In this document: one piece after another, positions 56,897 to 64,000 of the stretch
How positions within the stretch are numbered: position 1 is the first letter of the stretch
Layout of the letters: each line of letters begins with the position of its first letter
Assembly (NCBI RefSeq): GCF_019977235.1
Contig: NZ_AP024646.1
Span: 1,302,001 to 1,366,000 of the forward strand
DNA length: 64,000 bases
Source of the DNA: Arthrobacter sp. StoSoilB5
Lineage (GTDB): Bacteria > Actinomycetota > Actinomycetes > Actinomycetales > Micrococcaceae
Reading direction: 5' to 3'
Program-made: the position numbers and the translations under genes
The notes under the pieces: model-generated
Seen by the model: only the letters and a program-made list of their open reading frames with translations
What the model was told of the DNA's origin: nothing
The model's database searches: none

Positions 56897-57108
56897 CTAC
56901 TGCTTGGTAACAAAAGGTCAACAATCTGCCCATGAGGGCTGGATTGTGCTACCTGCGTGTGGTCCACGCCACTAGTGTTGGGGGTATCAAGGCGCTTCGG
57001 CGCAGTGCTGCGAACTTCAGTGAAAACAGAATTTCTGCCTCGGGTATTCGAAACGGACACTCATTGACCATCCGTCGTAGCGCGACTCACTTTCTTCCTG
57101 GAGGAAAA

Positions 57109-58215
57109 TTGAAGAACCCACTGCGTGCCACCCTTAAGCGCGGTTCAATGGCCGGTATTGCAACTGCGGGAGCGGCAGCGCTCATGCTCAGCGGTTGCGG
57201 ACAAGCTCCGGACGCCGGTTCGGGCGCCGCCACCAAGAGCGACTACATCGGCTGCATTGTGTCCGACTCCGGCGGATTCGATGACCAGTCCTTCAACCAG
57301 TCGTCATTCGAGGGTTTGCAGAAGGCCGAAAAGGACCTCGGCATCACCATGAAGTCGGCTGAGTCCAAGGCCAACAGCGACTACGAGGCCAACCTCAACG
57401 GTATGGTTTCCGCTGGGTGCAACCTGACCGTCACGGTGGGCTTCCTCCTGGACGGCGCCACCAAGGCAGCAGCGCAGAAGAACCCCGACAAGCACTTCGC
57501 GATCATCGACTTCTCGTATCCGACCCCCATCCCCAACGTGAAGTCGGTGGTTTATGACACCGCCCAGGCTGCCTACCTCGCAGGCTACGCCGCAGCCTCA
57601 GCGAGCAAGACTGGCAAGGTGGGAACCTTCGGCGGCATCAAGCTCCCTACAGTCACCATTTTCATGGACGGTTTCTATGACGGCGTCCAGGCCTACAACA
57701 AGGCCAAGGGCAAGTCTGTACAGGTTGTCGGCTGGGACAAGGCCAGCCAGGATGGCTCGTTCACGGGTGACTTCGAGAAGCAGGACACCGGCAAGCAGAT
57801 CACCAAGAACCTGCTGGACCAGGGCGCGGACATCGTCATGCCCGTAGCAGGCCCGGTGGGCAAGGGTGCAGGTGCAGCCCTCAAGGAAGCCAAGGCTGCC
57901 GGCAAGGACGTCAAGCTCATCTGGGTTGACTCCGATGGCTACCTCACTGCTCCTGAGTACAAGGACCTCATGCTGACCTCCGTGGTCAAGCAGATGGGTG
58001 AGGCGGTAGAAACCGTGGTGAAGGACGACAAGGAAGGCAAGTTCAGCAACGAAGCCTATGTTGGCACGCTTGCCAACAAGGGTGTTGCCATTGCACCGTT
58101 CCACGACCTCGATTCCGCGGTCTCCGCCGAGACCAAGTCCGAGCTCGAGGCCCTGAAGGCGGACATCGTGTCCGGCAAGCTGGTTGTTGAATCAGGGGCA
58201 AGCCCCAAGAAGTAA
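57109..58215 (+). CDS. BMP-family nucleoside-binding lipoprotein
   Basis: A 368-residue receptor of a nucleoside ABC importer (BmpA/PnrA type). The signal peptide ends in a lipobox (LMLSGCG). DSGGFDDQSFNQSSFEGL is the BMP opening signature, and later segments are MPVAGPVGKGAG and LIWVDSDGYL. Start TTG 57109 is preceded by a perfect GGAGGAAAA; the long upstream open frame is not coding. A strong hairpin with TTTTT follows, so the receptor can be made in excess over the membrane parts. Confidence 0.92.
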   Translation: MKNPLRATLKRGSMAGIATAGAAALMLSGCGQAPDAGSGAATKSDYIGCIVSDSGGFDDQSFNQSSFEGLQKAEKDLGITMKSAESKANSDYEANLNGMVSAGCNLTVTVGFLLDGATKAAAQKNPDKHFAIIDFSYPTPIPNVKSVVYDTAQAAYLAGYAAASASKTGKVGTFGGIKLPTVTIFMDGFYDGVQAYNKAKGKSVQVVGWDKASQDGSFTGDFEKQDTGKQITKNLLDQGADIVMPVAGPVGKGAGAALKEAKAAGKDVKLIWVDSDGYLTAPEYKDLMLTSVVKQMGEAVETVVKDDKEGKFSNEAYVGTLANKGVAIAPFHDLDSAVSAETKSELEALKADIVSGKLVVESGASPKK

Positions 58216-58226
58216 CAATTCCTGGA

Positions 58227-58268
58227 CGCGCCGCCAGTACCGAGTGCCGGTACTGGCGGCGCGTTTTT
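58227..58268 (+). terminator. Intra-operon terminator after the BMP gene
   Basis: A perfect 15-bp stem (58227-58241 with 58249-58263), 7-nt loop, then TTTTT: the most canonical terminator in the window. Some read-through would be needed for the genes beyond. Confidence 0.9.
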
Positions 58269-58275
58269 GCCCTGA

Positions 58276-58332
58276 CCAGCGCCTATTTTGCGGACCCCAG
58301 CGCCTATCTTGCTGGCCCTCGCAAGAATAGGC
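58276..58332. repeat. Short repeat cluster between the BMP and ATPase genes
   Basis: CCAGCGCCTATTTTGC and CCAGCGCCTATCTTGC are direct repeats 21 bp apart (58276 and 58297). GCAAGAATAGGC at 58321 is their inverted partner, so two alternative hairpins are possible. Confidence 0.65.
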
Positions 58333-58399
58333 TTCTGCTCAAAGCCAATGGCTTTGGAGCAGTACAGCCGTCCCTCGGACTCAAAGAACGGTGGGAGTT

Positions 58400-59920
58400 G
58401 TGAAACTCGAATTGAAGGGGATCTCGAAAGCCTTCGGGACCTTCTACGCCAACCAAGACATCGACCTCGTGGTCGAATCCGGCCAGATCCATTGCCTCCT
58501 CGGCGAAAATGGCGCCGGAAAATCAACCCTCATGAATGTGCTGTACGGACTCTATGAACCGACGGCCGGACAGATCCTCGTTGACGATAAGACGGTCAAC
58601 TTCCGCGGCCCGGGCGATGCCATGGCTGCCGGTATTGGCATGGTGCACCAGCATTTCATGTTGGTTCCTGTCTTCACTGTCGCCGAAAACGTGGCACTCG
58701 GGGCAGAGCCGACGTCCTTCGGTGGCGTCCTCAGCATTGATGAAACCCGGAAGAAAATCCGGGACATTTCAAAGAAATACGGCTTCGACGTCGATCCGGA
58801 CGCCTTGGTGGAGGACCTGCCCGTGGGCGTCCAGCAGCGCGTCGAGATCATCAAGGCCCTGGTCCGGGAGGCCAAGGTGCTCATCCTGGATGAGCCCACG
58901 GCAGTGCTGACGCCCCAGGAAACGGATGAGCTCCTGGACATCATGCGGCAGCTGAAAGCAGGCGGCACATCCATCGTGTTCATTTCGCACAAGCTTCGCG
59001 AAGTGAAGGCTGTCTCCGACGTCATCACGGTAATCCGCCGCGGCAAGGTAGTAGGAGATGCCCCACCTACGGCCTCGGCCACGGAACTTGCCTCCATGAT
59101 GGTGGGCCGCCCGGTCAGCCTGACCTTGGACAAAGCCCCTGCCCAGCCCAAGGAAACCACGTTCGTGGTGAAGGACCTGACAGTCCGCGCCCCTAATGGC
59201 ACCAACGTGGTGGACGGCATCAGCTTCGACATCGCCCAAGGCGAGATCCTCGCCGTCGCGGGTGTCCAGGGCAACGGCCAGACTGAACTTACGGAAGCCA
59301 TCCTCGGTATCCAACCGCACGTCACGGGATCCGTGACGCTGGATGGCAAGCAGCTCCTGGGCCTGCCGGTCAAGGACGTGCTGCGCTCCGGCGTCGGCTT
59401 TGTCCCGGAAGACCGCACGGTGGACGGGCTCGTGGGCCCCTTTTCTGTCGCCGAGAACCTGGTGCTGGACCTTTACGACCAAGCACCGTTTGCCAGCGGC
59501 ATCAGCATGAAGCCCGGCAAAGTGGCAGAAAATGCCGAAGCCAAGATCCAGGAGTTCGATATCAGGACGCCGTCGGCGGGATCCGCGGCCGGAACGCTCT
59601 CCGGTGGCAACCAGCAAAAGGTAGTCATGGCGCGCGAGTTGTCCAGGCCGTTGCGGCTTTTCATCGCAAGCCAGCCCACGCGCGGTGTAGATGTTGGCTC
59701 CATCGAATTCCTGCATAAACGCATAGTTGCCGAGCGGGATGTGGGAACACCGGTGATGATTATTTCCACGGAACTCGATGAAGTGATCGAACTCGCGGAC
59801 AGGATCGCCGTGCTTTACAAGGGGAAGCTCGTGGGCATTGTCCCAGCTGGAACTCCCCGTGACACCCTCGGCCTGATGATGGCCGGCGTCGGCCCGGAAG
59901 GAGGCTCCCATGACGAGTAA
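58400..59920 (+). CDS. Nucleoside ABC transporter ATP-binding protein (tandem)
   Basis: A 506-residue ATPase with two domains. The first has [10 protein letters not shown]-loop MVHQHFMLVPVFTV and [10 protein letters not shown]. The second has a degenerate P-loop (GVQGNGQTELTEAI), [15 protein letters not shown] and SQPTRGVDVGSIEF. The MVHQHFMLVP loop is a mark of the nucleoside-importer class. GTG 58400 (VKLELKGISKAFG) is the natural beginning; GTG 58391 is possible. It overlaps the next permease by 11 bp. Confidence 0.92.
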   Translation: MKLELKGISKAFGTFYANQDIDLVVESGQIHCLLGENGAGKSTLMNVLYGLYEPTAGQILVDDKTVNFRGPGDAMAAGIGMVHQHFMLVPVFTVAENVALGAEPTSFGGVLSIDETRKKIRDISKKYGFDVDPDALVEDLPVGVQQRVEIIKALVREAKVLILDEPTAVLTPQETDELLDIMRQLKAGGTSIVFISHKLREVKAVSDVITVIRRGKVVGDAPPTASATELASMMVGRPVSLTLDKAPAQPKETTFVVKDLTVRAPNGTNVVDGISFDIAQGEILAVAGVQGNGQTELTEAILGIQPHVTGSVTLDGKQLLGLPVKDVLRSGVGFVPEDRTVDGLVGPFSVAENLVLDLYDQAPFASGISMKPGKVAENAEAKIQEFDIRTPSAGSAAGTLSGGNQQKVVMARELSRPLRLFIASQPTRGVDVGSIEFLHKRIVAERDVGTPVMIISTELDEVIELADRIAVLYKGKLVGIVPAGTPRDTLGLMMAGVGPEGGSHDE

Positions 59921-61253
59921 GGACCAGACCCCGGGTAAGGACCAGACTCCCGAGGAATCTGCCTCGGAAGTACGCGCGGCGGACGTCGCACTCGATACCG
60001 CTGGTGGCACGCTGGAACCGTCCATCGTTCCCGTGTCCTCGCAGAGCGGGGGCACCAGTCACCAGCAAGGCAGCACGATGCGCAAGATCGTCACGGGCAG
60101 CGGCTTTGTCTCCGTCCTGGCGGTTATCGTGGCGCTGTTCCTGGGCGGTTTGCTCATTGCCGGCACGGACAAGAAGGTTGCCGAGAGCGCGGGTTACTTC
60201 TTCGCGCGGCCAACGGACTTCCTGCTGGCGCTGTGGAATGCCATGACAAAGAGCTACGTCGCGTTGTTCCAGGGCTCGGTCTTCAACCCCCGCCAAGGTT
60301 TCATGCCCCTGCTTGAAACCATGACGGTGGCCACGCCGCTGATCTGTGCAGGCCTCGGCGTTGCCCTGGCCTTCCGCGCAGGCTTGTTCAACATCGGCGC
60401 CCAAGGCCAGATCATCATCAGCGCCACGTTGGCTGCCTACGTCGGCTTCACGTGGCACTTGCCCTTCGGGCTCCACTTGCTGCTCGTCATCATCGTGGGC
60501 GTCCTCGGAGGCGCTGCCTGGGGTGCGATAGTTGGCATCCTCAAAGCCAGGACCGGGGCGCACGAGGTCATCGTGACCATCATGCTGAACTACGTCGCGC
60601 TGTTCCTCCTGGACTTCCTCCTGAACACTGCGGCGTTCCGGCGACCGGGGGACAACAGCCCCATCTCACCCCGGCTGGATGACACTGCCACCTACCCCGT
60701 GCTCATTCCAGATTCCCGGCTCCACCTGGGCTTCCTGGTAGCGGTGCTGCTGACGTACGGCGTGTGGTGGATGCTGAACCGCTCCACCATTGGCTTTGAG
60801 TTCCGCGCAGTCGGCGCCAACCCCGTGGCCGCGCGGACGGCCGGGGTCAAGGTACCCCGTGCCACCATCCTGGTGATGGCCTTTGCCGGCGCGCTCGCAG
60901 CCTTCGGCGGAGTTGCCCAGGTGGCCGGTACGGAAAAGGTGCTGACTGGCGGCGTAGCGGGCCAGATCGGCTTCGACTCCATCACCGTTGCACTGCTTGG
61001 CCGAAGCACTCCATGGGGAACGTTCTTCGCGGGCCTTCTCTTTGGTGCTTTCCGGGCCGGCGCAGTCCAGATGCAGATCCAAACGGGCACGCCCATCGAC
61101 ATCGTGCTGGTGGTCCAGTCCCTGATCGTCCTGTTCATCGCAGCACCCCCCTTGATCAGGTCGATCTTCAGGCTTGAGCCCAAAAAGAAGACCAACACGC
61201 CTAGGGCTGCCCGGAAAGCGGCCCTTGCCAACGCCACCGGAGGTGCCAAGTGA
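59910..61253 (+). CDS. Nucleoside ABC transporter permease 1
   Basis: A 447-residue permease with a hydrophilic N-terminus of about 55 residues, longer than usual, followed by about ten membrane segments. Its BPD_transp_2 hallmarks are GLGVALAFRAGLFNIGAQGQIIISA and RTGAHEVIVTIMLNYVALFLL. It overlaps both the ATPase gene before it and the second permease after it, so all are tightly coupled. Confidence 0.92.
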   Translation: MTSKDQTPGKDQTPEESASEVRAADVALDTAGGTLEPSIVPVSSQSGGTSHQQGSTMRKIVTGSGFVSVLAVIVALFLGGLLIAGTDKKVAESAGYFFARPTDFLLALWNAMTKSYVALFQGSVFNPRQGFMPLLETMTVATPLICAGLGVALAFRAGLFNIGAQGQIIISATLAAYVGFTWHLPFGLHLLLVIIVGVLGGAAWGAIVGILKARTGAHEVIVTIMLNYVALFLLDFLLNTAAFRRPGDNSPISPRLDDTATYPVLIPDSRLHLGFLVAVLLTYGVWWMLNRSTIGFEFRAVGANPVAARTAGVKVPRATILVMAFAGALAAFGGVAQVAGTEKVLTGGVAGQIGFDSITVALLGRSTPWGTFFAGLLFGAFRAGAVQMQIQTGTPIDIVLVVQSLIVLFIAAPPLIRSIFRLEPKKKTNTPRAARKAALANATGGAK

Positions 61254-62539
61254 GCGCAACATCCACCGCTCCACTACCGGGCGCAACAGCAGCGCCTGGG
61301 CTCCGCCCGTCTTTGAAGGTCCCCGTTTCGCTCGGCGTCCTGGCACTCATTGCGCTCGTGTTCTTCGGCCTCATGGGCCCGGACCAGACGGCGGAGATGA
61401 AAATCAGCGATCCCGGTGACGCCTTTGCCGTCCCGGCGCTGGCGATTCCAGGCCAGGTAGGTGGCATCGTCCTGGCCATCGTGCTCCTGGCCATGGCCGC
61501 TTACTCGATCTACCTGTGGACACGGGGGGAGCGCTCACCCAAGTGGTTGCCCATCGCCTTCGCAGTGGTCTTCGTCTTCGCCTTGCTCGTATGGATTGTT
61601 GCCGGCGCACGCCAGCCTTCAATCTCCCTTGCCGGCCTGGTTGCGGGTTCGGTGACGCTGGCTGTTCCCTTGGTGTTTGGCTCCCTCTCCGGTGTCCTGT
61701 GTGAGCGGGTGGGCGTGGTCAACATTGCCATTGAAGGCCAGTTGCTCGGTGGAGCTTTCACAGCCGCCTTGGTGGCAACGGTGACCGGCAGCCCTTACGT
61801 CGGCCTGATTGCGGCAGCAGCCGCTGGTGCCACAGTGTCAATGGTCCTGGCGGTCTTCAGCATCAAATACCTCGTCAACCAGATCATTGTGGGCGTTGTC
61901 CTGAATGTCTTGGTCTCGGGCCTCACCGGCTTCCTGTTCGGCACCGTCATGGCTCCAAACAAGGAGCAGTTCAACACCCCCGGCCGCCTGGATATCCTGC
62001 CGATTCCGTTCCTTTCGGACATTCCCATCATCGGACCCATCCTGTTCAAGCAATCCATTGCTGGATACCTCATGTATGTGGCCGTGGCCGTAGTGTGGTT
62101 CGGCTTGTTCAAGACCCGTTGGGGCCTGCGCGTCCGTGCTGTCGGCGAGCACCCACAGGCTGCGGACACCCTCGGCATCAACGTCAACGCCACCCGCTTC
62201 TGGAACGTGACGCTTGGCGGTGCGATCGCCGGTATCGGTGGTGCCGTGTTCACCCTTGTCACCATCGACTCCTTCACCAAGGAAATCTCCGGAGGCCGCG
62301 GCTTCATCGCCCTCGCAGCCTTGATCTTCGGACGATGGAATCCGATTGGAGCCTTCCTGGCGTCTCTGCTGTTCGGCTTTGCGTACAACCTGCAATCGAT
62401 TCTGGGCATCATCGGAACCCCGGTGCCGAGCCAGTTCATGGCCATGCTGCCCTACCTGGTGACCATTTTCGCCGTCGCCGGTTTGGTGGGTAGGTCGCGG
62501 CCACCGGCCGCAAGCGGCATACCGTACGTGAAGGGTTGA
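61250..62539 (+). CDS. Nucleoside ABC transporter permease 2
   Basis: A 429-residue permease. Three helices in the first 130 residues precede the conserved core, which begins LVFGSLSGVLCERVGVVNIAIEGQLLGGAF and ends in GGRGFIALAALIFGRWNPIGAFLASLLFG. It pairs with permease 1. The GTG start overlaps the stop of permease 1 (GTGA). cdd begins 2 bp after its stop. Confidence 0.92.
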   Translation: MSATSTAPLPGATAAPGLRPSLKVPVSLGVLALIALVFFGLMGPDQTAEMKISDPGDAFAVPALAIPGQVGGIVLAIVLLAMAAYSIYLWTRGERSPKWLPIAFAVVFVFALLVWIVAGARQPSISLAGLVAGSVTLAVPLVFGSLSGVLCERVGVVNIAIEGQLLGGAFTAALVATVTGSPYVGLIAAAAAGATVSMVLAVFSIKYLVNQIIVGVVLNVLVSGLTGFLFGTVMAPNKEQFNTPGRLDILPIPFLSDIPIIGPILFKQSIAGYLMYVAVAVVWFGLFKTRWGLRVRAVGEHPQAADTLGINVNATRFWNVTLGGAIAGIGGAVFTLVTIDSFTKEISGGRGFIALAALIFGRWNPIGAFLASLLFGFAYNLQSILGIIGTPVPSQFMAMLPYLVTIFAVAGLVGRSRPPAASGIPYVKG

Positions 62540-62541
62540 CG

Positions 62542-62955
62542 ATGCCGACTCTTGACGAAAGGCGCGTCGATTGGCATGCGCTGGAAGAAGCTGCGATCAA
62601 GGCCATGGAGCGGGCCTATGCCCCGTATTCCAAGTTCCCGGTGGGGGCTGCGGCCCTCACCGAGGACGGCCGGATTGTCAGCGGCTGCAACGTGGAGAAC
62701 GCCAGTTACGGGCTGACCCTCTGTGCTGAATGCGCGTTGGTGGGCCAGCTACACATGACCGGCGGAGGCAGGATCGCGGCTTTCTATTGCGTCGATGGCC
62801 AAGGGAACGTCCTGATGCCGTGCGGGCGTTGCCGGCAGTTGCTCTACGAATTCCGGGCGCCGGGCATGCAGCTCATGACAACGCAGGGAATCAAGTCCAT
62901 GGACCAGGTGCTGCCTGACGCCTTTGGTCCCGAAAACCTGGAGGAAACCACGTGA
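62542..62955 (+). CDS. cdd: Cytidine deaminase
   Basis: Converts cytidine and deoxycytidine to uridine and deoxyuridine. The 137-residue protein has Zn ligands at Cys61 (with catalytic Glu63 in the CAEC stretch) and Cys94/Cys97 in MPCGRCRQLL. YAPYSKFPVGAAALT and GCNVENASYGLTLCAE are the family motifs. ATG 62542 follows AAGGG. It lies directly behind the importer, so it acts on the incoming nucleosides. Confidence 0.96.
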   Translation: MPTLDERRVDWHALEEAAIKAMERAYAPYSKFPVGAAALTEDGRIVSGCNVENASYGLTLCAECALVGQLHMTGGGRIAAFYCVDGQGNVLMPCGRCRQLLYEFRAPGMQLMTTQGIKSMDQVLPDAFGPENLEETT

Positions 62956-64000
62956 CCACCACCGAAGCCTTCGACGCCGTTCAGATCATCTCCATCAAAC
63001 GCGATAAAGGCACGCTCACACCCGAGCAGATTGACTGGACCATCGATGCCTACACCCGCGGCGTGATTGCCGAGGAACAGATGGCCGCGCTCAACATGGC
63101 CATCCTGCTCAACGGCATGAACCGCCAGGAAATCTCGCGCTGGACGTCAGCGATGATCGCCTCGGGGGAGCGGATGGACTTCTCGTCGCTGACAACGCCC
63201 GACGGCGGCCGGAAGCCAACCAGCGATAAGCACTCCACCGGTGGGGTAGGGGACAAGATCACCCTCCCGTTGGCTCCGCTGGTGGCAGTATTCGGCGTCG
63301 CCGTTCCGCAGCTGTCCGGCCGCGGACTCGGCCACACCGGCGGCACCTTGGACAAGCTCGAAGCGATCCCCGGATGGCGCGCGAATTTGAGCAATGACGA
63401 GATCATGGCGCAGCTCCAGGACGTCGGAGCGGTCATTTGTGCTGCCGGATCCGGTCTCGCACCGGCCGACAAGAAGCTCTACGCCCTGCGCGATGTCACG
63501 GGAACCGTCGAGGCAATCCCGCTGATCGCATCTTCGATTATGAGCAAGAAGATCGCGGAAGGTACGGGCTCGCTGGTGCTTGACGTGAAGGTGGGCTCCG
63601 GTGCGTTCATGAAAGATGAGGCGCGGGCACGTGAGCTCGCGGAGACGATGGTGGCTTTGGGCAAGGACGCAGGCGTTCACACGGTGGCCCTGCTGACCGA
63701 TATGTCCACGCCCCTGGGCTTGACCGCCGGCAACGCGATCGAGGTGGAGGAGTCCGTGGAGGTCCTTGCCGGTGGCGGTCCGGAAGACGTCGTCGAGCTC
63801 ACTGTCCGATTGGCTGAGGAGATGCTGGCCGGGGCCGGCATTCACGATGCCGATCCCGCCGCCGCCCTCAAGGATGGACGGGCCATGGATGTCTGGAACC
63901 GGATGATCGAAGCGCAAGGGGGCGATCCGCGCGCTGCGTTGCCGGTAGCGAAGGAATCCGAGGTGGTCTACGCCCCGGCTGACGGCGTCCTGGTGGAGCT
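62952..64000 (+). CDS. deoA: Thymidine/pyrimidine-nucleoside phosphorylase (partial, runs off the window)
   Basis: Splits thymidine or deoxyuridine with phosphate to base and deoxyribose-1-phosphate. The first 349 codons are in the window, starting at GTG 62952 inside the cdd stop (GTGA). Visible motifs are IISIKRDKGTLTPEQIDW, SDKHSTGGVGDK (phosphate binding) and GRGLGHTGGTLDKLEAIPG. SSIMSKKIAEGTGSLVLDVKVGSGAFM is the family signature. It continues the nucleoside salvage operon. Confidence 0.95.
   Translation, partial: MTTTEAFDAVQIISIKRDKGTLTPEQIDWTIDAYTRGVIAEEQMAALNMAILLNGMNRQEISRWTSAMIASGERMDFSSLTTPDGGRKPTSDKHSTGGVGDKITLPLAPLVAVFGVAVPQLSGRGLGHTGGTLDKLEAIPGWRANLSNDEIMAQLQDVGAVICAAGSGLAPADKKLYALRDVTGTVEAIPLIASSIMSKKIAEGTGSLVLDVKVGSGAFMKDEARARELAETMVALGKDAGVHTVALLTDMSTPLGLTAGNAIEVEESVEVLAGGGPEDVVELTVRLAEEMLAGAGIHDADPAAALKDGRAMDVWNRMIEAQGGDPRAALPVAKESEVVYAPADGVLVE

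Noticed and set aside
56932..57108. 59-residue extension ahead of the BMP lipoprotein
   Set aside because: It would bury the signal peptide; TTG 57109 has a perfect ribosome binding site.

Overview
The window looks like the chromosome of a high-GC actinobacterium of the Arthrobacter/Paenarthrobacter type. Evidence: a monomeric NADP isocitrate dehydrogenase, many GTG and TTG starts, a four-gene sdh operon with separate SdhC and SdhD anchors, an OhrR/Ohr pair, a PucR regulator, and a large set of sugar and nucleoside ABC transporters. The genus is inferred from gene content and protein style, not from a search. I see no rRNA, tRNA, CRISPR array, insertion sequence, prophage or known defence island.

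Layout. 1-8.2 kb: purH, a secreted serine protease, icd, a sarcosine-oxidase-like flavoenzyme, a frameshifted DoxX gene and a Gfo/Idh/MocA oxidoreductase. 8.3-13.5 kb: two MacB-like ABC modules that face each other and overlap at their 3' ends. 13.6-20.8 kb: plant-carbohydrate genes, namely a secreted pectate lyase behind a LacI-type operator and a monosaccharide ABC importer with its ROK repressor. Two near-identical 25-bp operators sit in front of the importer operon and the repressor. 21-28 kb: an amino-acid catabolic cluster (C-N hydrolase like DavA, PucR regulator, alanine-racemase-family enzyme, APC permease, flavin amino-acid monooxygenase like DavB). 28-32.8 kb: a gamma carbonic anhydrase, a methyltransferase and a one-carbon group (purU, glyA, folD). 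32.9-38 kb: a NarL-type two-component system, a SHOCT protein and a two-permease ABC exporter. 38-44 kb: membrane protein, xth, trpS, 2'-5' RNA ligase-like protein, YihY, and a CDF metal exporter overlapping an N-terminally short ArsR regulator. 44-48.4 kb: a cytosolic glycosidase-like protein divergent from a sugar-binding lipoprotein, plus an alpha/beta hydrolase. 48.5-52.3 kb: sdhCDAB. 52.3-56.9 kb: manC, an M20 amidohydrolase, ohrR-ohr and a zinc-less oxidoreductase. 57-64 kb: a nucleoside uptake and salvage operon (BMP lipoprotein, ABC ATPase, two permeases, cdd, deoA running off the end).

The most interesting non-gene signals are three 66-bp intergenic palindromes with the same tips but co-varying middles, the matched ROK operators, and at least eight genes whose start codon lies 6-8 nt after a -10-like hexamer, the layout of leaderless mRNAs. 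The best candidate for an under-described system is the 21-28 kb cluster, which reads as a monooxygenase/amidase route for a basic or aromatic amino acid with its own racemase, transporter and regulator.
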